Source of the DNA: Acetobacteraceae bacterium
GTDB taxonomy: Bacteria > Pseudomonadota > Alphaproteobacteria > Acetobacterales > Acetobacteraceae
Length of the DNA stretch: 64,000 bases
Assembly (NCBI GenBank): GCA_947475245.1
Contig: CANJLW010000008.1
Location: 93,033 to 157,032, forward strand
Reading direction: 5' to 3'
Numbering within the stretch: the first letter of the stretch is position 1; each line of letters opens with the position of its first letter. The notes beneath the pieces are model-generated. The model made no database searches. It was given only the letters and a program-made list of their open reading frames with translations, and had not been told where the DNA came from. The position numbers and the translations under genes were made by a program. This document shows positions 59,371 to 64,000 of this stretch, one piece after another.

Positions 59371-60249
59371 ATGTTTGCGACACTGCGCGGCACCAGGCTG
59401 TATTTCGACATCGAAGGCGCGGGCCTGGTGCCCGACGGCCCCAGGATGCGCGAGAAGCCGGCGGCATTCATCATCCATGGCGGGCCGGGCGGGGAGCACA
59501 CCGGCTTCAAGCCGGCCATGTCGCCCCTGGCCGAGGACATGCAACTCGTCTACTTCGACCATCGCGGCCAGGGCCGCTCCGATCGGGGCGATCCGGCCCG
59601 CTACACGCTCGACGAGAACGTCGAGGACATGGAAGCGTTACGCCGCCATCTCGGTCTGGGCACCATCGTATCCGTCGGCACATCCTATGGCGGCATGGTC
59701 GCCATGGCGCATGCCGCGCGCTATCCCGACGCCGTCTCCCACCTGGTTCTTGTCGTGACCGCCGCGCATGGCGGCTTTGTGCCGCGGGCGGAGGCGTTCA
59801 TCGAGGCGCACGGCAACGCCGAACAGAAGCGGGTCTGCGCCCTGCTCTGGTCCGGCGCGTTCAGGACCGAGGACGAGTTGCGGGACTACTACGCCGTCAT
59901 GGGTCCGCTCTACTCCCGCGCCTTCGATCCCGCCGCCACGGCGGATGGCCGAGCGCGGACGATCCATGCGGCGGAACCGCTGAACCGGGCTTTTGGCCCG
60001 GACGGCTTCCTGCGCCGCTTCGACCTGCGCCCGGAACTGCCCAACATCGCGGCCCCGACACTGATCGTCGCCGGCCGCCACGACTGGATCTGTCCCCCCG
60101 CCTTCTCCCAGGAGATCGCCGGTCTGATCCCCGGTGCTCGGCTTGAGATCTACGAGAACAGCAGCCATTCGGTGCGCGCGGACGAACCGGGCCGCCTGCT
60201 GGCCGCCATCCGCGCCTTCGTTGCCCAACCGCGAGAGATAACGGCATGA
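59371..60249 (+). CDS. Alpha/beta hydrolase, proline-iminopeptidase-like
   Basis: A 292-residue S33-type hydrolase. It carries IIHGGPGGEHTGFKPAMSPL, YFDHRGQGRSDRGDPARYTL, the nucleophile elbow SVGTSYGGMVAMAHAARYP, and the acid/His part IVAGRHDWICPP with NSSHSVRADEP. It is more divergent than the pip gene at 25753, so another amide or ester may be the substrate. ATG 59371 has GGAGG in front. The crotonase gene overlaps its stop by four bases. Confidence 0.87.
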   Translation: MFATLRGTRLYFDIEGAGLVPDGPRMREKPAAFIIHGGPGGEHTGFKPAMSPLAEDMQLVYFDHRGQGRSDRGDPARYTLDENVEDMEALRRHLGLGTIVSVGTSYGGMVAMAHAARYPDAVSHLVLVVTAAHGGFVPRAEAFIEAHGNAEQKRVCALLWSGAFRTEDELRDYYAVMGPLYSRAFDPAATADGRARTIHAAEPLNRAFGPDGFLRRFDLRPELPNIAAPTLIVAGRHDWICPPAFSQEIAGLIPGARLEIYENSSHSVRADEPGRLLAAIRAFVAQPREITA

Positions 60250-61007
60250 ACAAGATCGTCGTCGAACAGTCCGGACCGGTCCGCACGCTCTGGATGAACC
60301 GGCCGGAGAAGCGCAACGCGCTGGATGCCGAGATGCTGGCCGATATGCTCACGGCCCTGCGCGCGCCCGTCGCGGCGGAGGATCGGGTGCTGGTCATCCG
60401 CGGCAGGGGGCCGGCCTTCTGTTCCGGCCTCGATATGGCACGCCGCCGCGAAAGCATGGGATCGGGTCAGGCCAGCGGGATCGAGGAGATGCTGCGCGCC
60501 ATCGAACTCTGCCCCCTGCCCGTGGTCGCCGTCGTCCAGGGCGACGCCATCGCCGGCGGGAACGAACTGGCGCTGCACTGCGATCTCGTCGTGGCCGGGG
60601 AAAGGGCACGCTTCGGCATGTCGCTCGCCCAGGTCGGCATCGCACCCAACTGGTTTCTCGCCAAGAAGCTGATGGAGGTGCTGGGCCCCGTCACGACCCG
60701 CGAGATGCTCCTCCTCGGCGATCCTTTGCCGGCGAGCCGGCTCTACGCTCTGGGGCTGATCGCGCGCTGCGTGCCCGACGACGCGCTGGAGGCGGAGGCA
60801 GACAAGATCGTCGCCCGCCTCGCCGCCAACGCCCCATTGTCGCTCAAGGCCATGAAGGCGATGACCGTACGCCAGATGGAGTTCCGCGACACCATCCCGC
60901 ACGAAGACGTCGACGCGCTGGTCCGTGCGGCCCTGTCGAGCGAGGATGCCAAGGAAGGCATGCTGGCGCGCCTGGAGAAGCGAGCCGCGCGGTTTCAGGG
61001 GCGGTAG
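60246..61007 (+). CDS. Enoyl-CoA hydratase/isomerase family protein
   Basis: A 253-residue crotonase. It shows MNRPEKRNALDAEMLADMLT, the first oxyanion loop GRGPAFCSGLDMARRR, the second GDAIAGGNELALHCDLVVAG and RFGMSLAQVGIAPNWFLAKK. The Glu usually found before the PxxG stretch is replaced (SLAQVG), so it may be an isomerase- or hydrolase-type member. Translationally coupled to the hydrolase upstream. Part of a local catabolic set with the class II aldolase and CaiB transferase. Confidence 0.86.
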   Translation: MNKIVVEQSGPVRTLWMNRPEKRNALDAEMLADMLTALRAPVAAEDRVLVIRGRGPAFCSGLDMARRRESMGSGQASGIEEMLRAIELCPLPVVAVVQGDAIAGGNELALHCDLVVAGERARFGMSLAQVGIAPNWFLAKKLMEVLGPVTTREMLLLGDPLPASRLYALGLIARCVPDDALEAEADKIVARLAANAPLSLKAMKAMTVRQMEFRDTIPHEDVDALVRAALSSEDAKEGMLARLEKRAARFQGR

Positions 61008-61014
61008 GGGTGCG

Positions 61015-61356
61015 TTACTTCATGGCGCAGACCTTCGTGTTGCCGTTGACCCAGCAGGCGCCCTGGCGGGTCAGGGTGCCCAAGGGGTAATGGGCGTGTC
61101 CTTCCGCATCCGGACCATTCCAGAATCCGTCGGCCACGCCCGGGCGATCCGACAGGGAGACCATCGCGAAGAACTTCGACGGGGTCTTTTCGTCCACGCC
61201 GATGGAGAAATCCCCGCCCTTGTCCAGCACGATCGGGCAAGGCCCGTTCAGATAGGTCTTGCCCTCCACCTGCAGGACGCATTTCCCGGTGAATGCGCCC
61301 GCCGCCGCCGTCCAGCATGTCAGGGCGAAAGCGAAGGCCGGCAAACGAACAGTCAC
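61015..61356 (-). CDS. Small secreted hypothetical protein
   Basis: A 113-residue protein with signal peptide (LPAFAFALTCWTAAAGA, cleavage near AFTG). The mature part has four cysteines in two pairs (KCVLQVEGKTYLNGPCPI; GACWVNGNTKVCAMK), probably two disulfides in the periplasm. No known domain recognised. The start is GTG 61356 with AAGGA ten bases upstream. It is 22 bases downstream of the class II aldolase gene on the same strand. Confidence 0.72.
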   Translation of the reverse strand: MTVRLPAFAFALTCWTAAAGAFTGKCVLQVEGKTYLNGPCPIVLDKGGDFSIGVDEKTPSKFFAMVSLSDRPGVADGFWNGPDAEGHAHYPLGTLTRQGACWVNGNTKVCAMK

Positions 61357-61378
61357 GGCACGTAATCCTTCCGGTCTT

Positions 61379-62176
61379 TTAATGACGATACGAGGAGTCG
61401 ATCTTGTCGAGCTTGCGCATCAGCGCGGCGAACTCGATCTCCCCCTCCGGCGTCGGCTGCATCGACTGATAGGCATCCAGATCGGATGCGGAACGTTCCG
61501 CCACATCCGCCGTCAGCAGGTTCAGCGTCCCCGCCGCCGCCGCGTCCAACTGCACCTGGCAGGCCCGTTCCAGCCGGTACAGCCGCAGGAAGCACTCCGC
61601 CACCGTGCGCCCGACCGTCATCAGGCCGTGGTTGCGCAGGATCACCGCCTTGTGCGGGCCGAGGGAGGCCACGATGCGGGCGCGCTCGTCGACGTAAAGC
61701 GAAGCGCCTTCGTAGTCGTGATAGCCGAGACGGTTATGGAAGGCGGTCGCGAACATCGAAATCGGCAGCAGCCCGTCCCGCCCCGCCGCGACGGCCATGC
61801 CGGCCCGGGTATGGGTGTGCATGACGACGAGGTTTTCTTCCGACCTGGTCATGTGCACGGCCGAGTGAATGACGAAGCCGGCGTGATTGACGGGATGCTC
61901 GCCCTCCACCACCCGCCCGTCGAGATCGATCTTCACGAGGTTGGACGCCGTGACTTCCTCGTAGTTCAAGCCCCAGGGATTGATCAGGAAGTGATGCTCC
62001 GGCCCCGGCACGCGCGCGGTCAGGTGGCCGTAAATCTGTTCCGTCCAGCCGTAGTACTCGCACAGACGATAGGCCGCGGCGAGTTGGACCCTTACGTTCC
62101 ATTCCGCCTCGCTCATGCGATTGCTGCCGGGGCGTTCCAAAATTGCGGTTTGTTGTGCCAAGCGCGTCTCTCCCAT
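61379..62176 (-). CDS. Class II aldolase/adducin family protein
   Basis: A 265-residue zinc-dependent aldolase-fold protein. Segments: RLCEYYGWTEQIYGHLTARV, HHFLINPWGLNYEEVTASNL, the zinc-binding VVMHTHTRAGMAVAAGRDGL and ILRNHGLMTVGRTVAECFLR. It resembles the L-fuculose-phosphate aldolase/decarboxylase group. ATG 62176 is the longest start; ATG 62116 (MSEAEW) is the alternative. The CaiB transferase gene precedes it on the same strand with a 69-base gap. Confidence 0.88.
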   Translation of the reverse strand: MGETRLAQQTAILERPGSNRMSEAEWNVRVQLAAAYRLCEYYGWTEQIYGHLTARVPGPEHHFLINPWGLNYEEVTASNLVKIDLDGRVVEGEHPVNHAGFVIHSAVHMTRSEENLVVMHTHTRAGMAVAAGRDGLLPISMFATAFHNRLGYHDYEGASLYVDERARIVASLGPHKAVILRNHGLMTVGRTVAECFLRLYRLERACQVQLDAAAAGTLNLLTADVAERSASDLDAYQSMQPTPEGEIEFAALMRKLDKIDSSYRH

Positions 62177-62245
62177 TTTATAAAATGACGTCGTTACCGG
62201 TCAGCTTAGCAAGGCTTCGGCGCCGAGCGCACGGTCGATTGCGGG

Positions 62246-63454
62246 TCATGCCGCGCCGACCGCTTTCGCCGCAATCAGGCGGTCGATTTCCGCCTCGTCG
62301 AAGCCGGCCTCACGCAGCACTTCCTTCGAATGCTCGCCCAGGCGGGGCGGCAGGCGGTGAATGCCGGCGGGGCTGGCGGAAAAGCGCGCGGGGGGGCGGG
62401 CCTGGCGAATTTTGCCCTCCGTCGGATGATCGATCTCGGGGAACATCCCGACCGCTTTCAAATGCGGCTGTTCCTCGATCTCGCTCAGCTTGGCGAAGGC
62501 GGTGTGCGGGACGTCGATGCCCAGCAGCAGGTCTTCCCAATCCTTCGTCGTGCGGGTCGGGGCGATCTCGCGCATGCGATCGTAGATTTTGTCGATGTTG
62601 CGGGCGCGCTGCACGGGATCGCGGACCGAGAATTCCTCGATGCACTCCGGCAGGCCCACGGCTTCGAAGAAGGCGCACCAGTTATCGCCGGAATAGGGCA
62701 GCATCGTCAGCCAGCCGTCCTTGGTCCGCACCGGGCGGCGCGCCTTCATCCGGTTATAGCCCGATGGGCCGATGGGCGGCACGAAGGCAAGCCCGCCGAA
62801 CATCTCGATACTGTTGAACGCCGCCAGCGTTTCCAGCATCGGCACTTCCACCATCTGGCCTTCGCCGGTGCGTTCCCGATGCAGCAACGCCGCCGTCACC
62901 GCCGAGGTCAGCGCCATGCCGCACAGCTTGTCGCCGATCAGGCTGGGGACGAAGGCGGGTTCTTCGTCCGTGCCCATGGCGGACGCGAAGCCGGAGGCCG
63001 CCTGGATGATTTCGTCGAAAGCCGGGCGCGCCGCCCAGGGGCCGTTCTGGCCGAAGCCGGTGGCGACGGCGTAGACGATTTTGGGGTTCAGTTCCTTGCA
63101 GACCTCGTAGCTGAAGCCCAGACGAGCGAGGCCGGCGGGGCGGATATTGCTGACCAGCGCGTCGACGGTCGGGATCAGGCGGCGCAGCACCGCCTTTGCG
63201 TCGGCGTTTTTCAGGTCGAGCGCGATGCTCCGCTTATTGCGGTTTACGGCCATGAACTGTCCGCTCATGCCGCGGTTGCGGAACTGGCCGGAATTGCGCC
63301 AGGTGTCGCCGGTCAGGGTTTCGACCTTGATGATTTCGGCGCCCCAGTCGCCCAGGGTCTGGGTGCCGAACGGGCCGAACAGCACCGTGGTCAGGTCCAG
63401 GATACGGAACCCTTTCAGAGGTCCGTTGGGCGTTCCGGTGGTGGTCGTCGTCAT
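62246..63454 (-). CDS. CaiB/BaiF family (class III) CoA-transferase
   Basis: A 402-residue CoA-transferase. The catalytic aspartate is D175 in FVPSLIGDKLCGMALTSAV; other landmarks are FRILDLTTVLFGPFGTQTLG, GDWGAEIIKVETLTGD, NRNKRSIALDL and YAVATGFGQNGPW. These enzymes move CoA between carboxylic acids as an interlocked dimer. The N-terminus has a low-complexity TTTTT run. The acceptor is unknown; adjacent aldolase and crotonase genes point to acyl-CoA-linked catabolism. Confidence 0.91.
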   Translation of the reverse strand: MTTTTTGTPNGPLKGFRILDLTTVLFGPFGTQTLGDWGAEIIKVETLTGDTWRNSGQFRNRGMSGQFMAVNRNKRSIALDLKNADAKAVLRRLIPTVDALVSNIRPAGLARLGFSYEVCKELNPKIVYAVATGFGQNGPWAARPAFDEIIQAASGFASAMGTDEEPAFVPSLIGDKLCGMALTSAVTAALLHRERTGEGQMVEVPMLETLAAFNSIEMFGGLAFVPPIGPSGYNRMKARRPVRTKDGWLTMLPYSGDNWCAFFEAVGLPECIEEFSVRDPVQRARNIDKIYDRMREIAPTRTTKDWEDLLLGIDVPHTAFAKLSEIEEQPHLKAVGMFPEIDHPTEGKIRQARPPARFSASPAGIHRLPPRLGEHSKEVLREAGFDEAEIDRLIAAKAVGAA

Positions 63455-63891
63455 TGCGGATCGGTCCTTGGTCGGTTTCGGCCCAGACTATGCAAAACCC
63501 CGGCGGATGGCGACAAGGGCCGGGCCCACGGGGTCACTGATCGTCGCATGTCGGGTTGGCTTCTCTGGGCGTATGGGGTCTTGCCGCATAGCCGGCGGTG
63601 GGCGCGGAGCGACCTTCCGGGGCGTATGCGCTGTTGGCGATCGACGCTGAACGGTGCGGGGGCGGTTTTCTCTGGGCGCATGGGGTCTTGCCGCCGATCG
63701 CGCCACGGACGTCGCGGCCCGACGATCCATGTTCCGACATCCGTGGGTTGCGAACCGGTCGTGCGGGGGGACGGCCGGCGGAAGCCGGGGCAACGACGGT
63801 TGGTTTTTGGGGAGTTTCACGGTGTTTGCGCGGTGTCTCGCGGAGGAGAGCCAGGGTGATCGCATTTGGCGTCCGGGGGCGCGAATTTTCA
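63455..63891. repeat. Gene-free region with a 27-base direct repeat
   Basis: No supported gene lies here. A 27-base sequence starting TTCTCTGGGCG occurs at 63561-63587 and again at 63668-63694, with one mismatch, 107 bases apart. A partial third match (GGGGCGTATG) lies between them. All ORFs in this stretch look like GC-driven shadows. Possible small-RNA or repeat-element region. Confidence 0.5.
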
Positions 63892-64000
63892 CCTCTCCCA
63901 GGGGGAGAGGTCGGCGCGAAGCGTCGGGTGAGGGAGGTGCCACCAGCACAACCCATTGTATTCGCATCACCTCCCTCACCCGCGCCGCTTCGCGGCACGA
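63892..64000. repeat. Inverted pair of REP-like palindromic elements
   Basis: The left unit (63892-63939) starts CCTCTCCCAGGGGGAGAGG, itself a palindrome, and ends GGGTGAGGGAGGTG. The right unit, from 63968 to the window edge, starts CACCTCCCTCACCCGCGCCG, the reverse complement of the left unit's end with small changes. Together they form a long imperfect inverted repeat around a 28-base spacer, as in BIME-type intergenic repeats. The element continues beyond the window. Confidence 0.7.

Noticed and set aside
63488..63998. Overlapping minus-strand ORFs of 150-160 codons at the window end
   Set aside because: They run through REP-like palindromes and repeats, have no ribosome sites, and have biased Arg/Pro composition.

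Overview
The window is high-GC bacterial DNA with short intergenic gaps and frequent 4-base ATGA or GTGA start/stop overlaps. Gene content (DUF2125, DUF1194, DksA-like and FmdB-like small proteins, PEP-CTERM proteins, many CoA-linked catabolic genes, IS5-type remnants) suggests an alphaproteobacterium, probably Rhodospirillales/Acetobacteraceae. No rRNA, tRNA, CRISPR array or replication origin was seen. This taxonomic call is an inference from gene families, not from a marker gene.

Layout. 1-1000: edge of an amidohydrolase gene and a FitAB-type toxin-antitoxin pair whose antitoxin seems to lack its natural start codon. 1-8.5 kb: SMP-30 lactonase, NCS2 permease, FmdB zinc ribbon, gamma-glutamyltransferase, then a membrane-linked set (YdcF/DUF218, PlsC-type acyltransferase, DUF2125). 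8.6-9.7 kb: a solitary class I terpene synthase with an altered NSE metal motif. 9.7-17 kb: crotonase, HCCA-isomerase-like and GST genes, a metallophosphoesterase, an orphan NPPY DNA methyltransferase, an L-2-hydroxyglutarate-oxidase-like flavoenzyme, PanE-type reductase, aldose epimerase, DedA. 17-20 kb: an AbiEii-like nucleotidyltransferase with a small partner, then leuA behind a Leu-codon leader peptide and alternative stems. 20-24 kb: an accessory patch with a GH108-like/amidase peptidoglycan hydrolase next to an exported protein, and a SnoaL-GNAT fusion. 24-34 kb: housekeeping and catabolic genes, two PEP-CTERM proteins, an IS5 remnant, a 3-oxoacid CoA-transferase pair with an HpcH aldolase, and a MazEF-like pair.

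34-41 kb is a minus-strand exopolysaccharide-type cluster (NodT-type outer-membrane lipoprotein, beta-barrel, WecG/TagA glycosyltransferase, WbpM/FlaA1-type dehydratase, DegT aminotransferase). Together with three PEP-CTERM proteins it implies an exosortase system encoded elsewhere. 41-47 kb: an amidase, the third PEP-CTERM protein, then a decayed accessory island: a BglII-like nuclease stub, a second copy of the amidase tail, two related non-autonomous IS5-like elements, a lipoprotein and a frameshifted PIN-toxin pseudogene.

47-64 kb returns to chromosome-like content: ahcY, a DHA2 transporter, a large unrecognised protein, a class III aminotransferase, DUF1194, a cysteine-poor DksA homologue, an overlapping MoeB/ThiF-DsrE pair, an SH3 protein, an MBL hydrolase and a catabolic block (HpcH aldolase, alpha/beta hydrolase, crotonase, class II aldolase, CaiB CoA-transferase). 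The last 0.5 kb has no gene but holds a direct repeat and an inverted REP-like pair.

The strongest observations for follow-up are the leuA leader, the terpene synthase, the non-autonomous elements sharing one internal deletion, the CRP/FNR-like site in front of two PEP-CTERM genes, and the two genes lacking normal start codons. I did not find a clear new multi-gene defence system.
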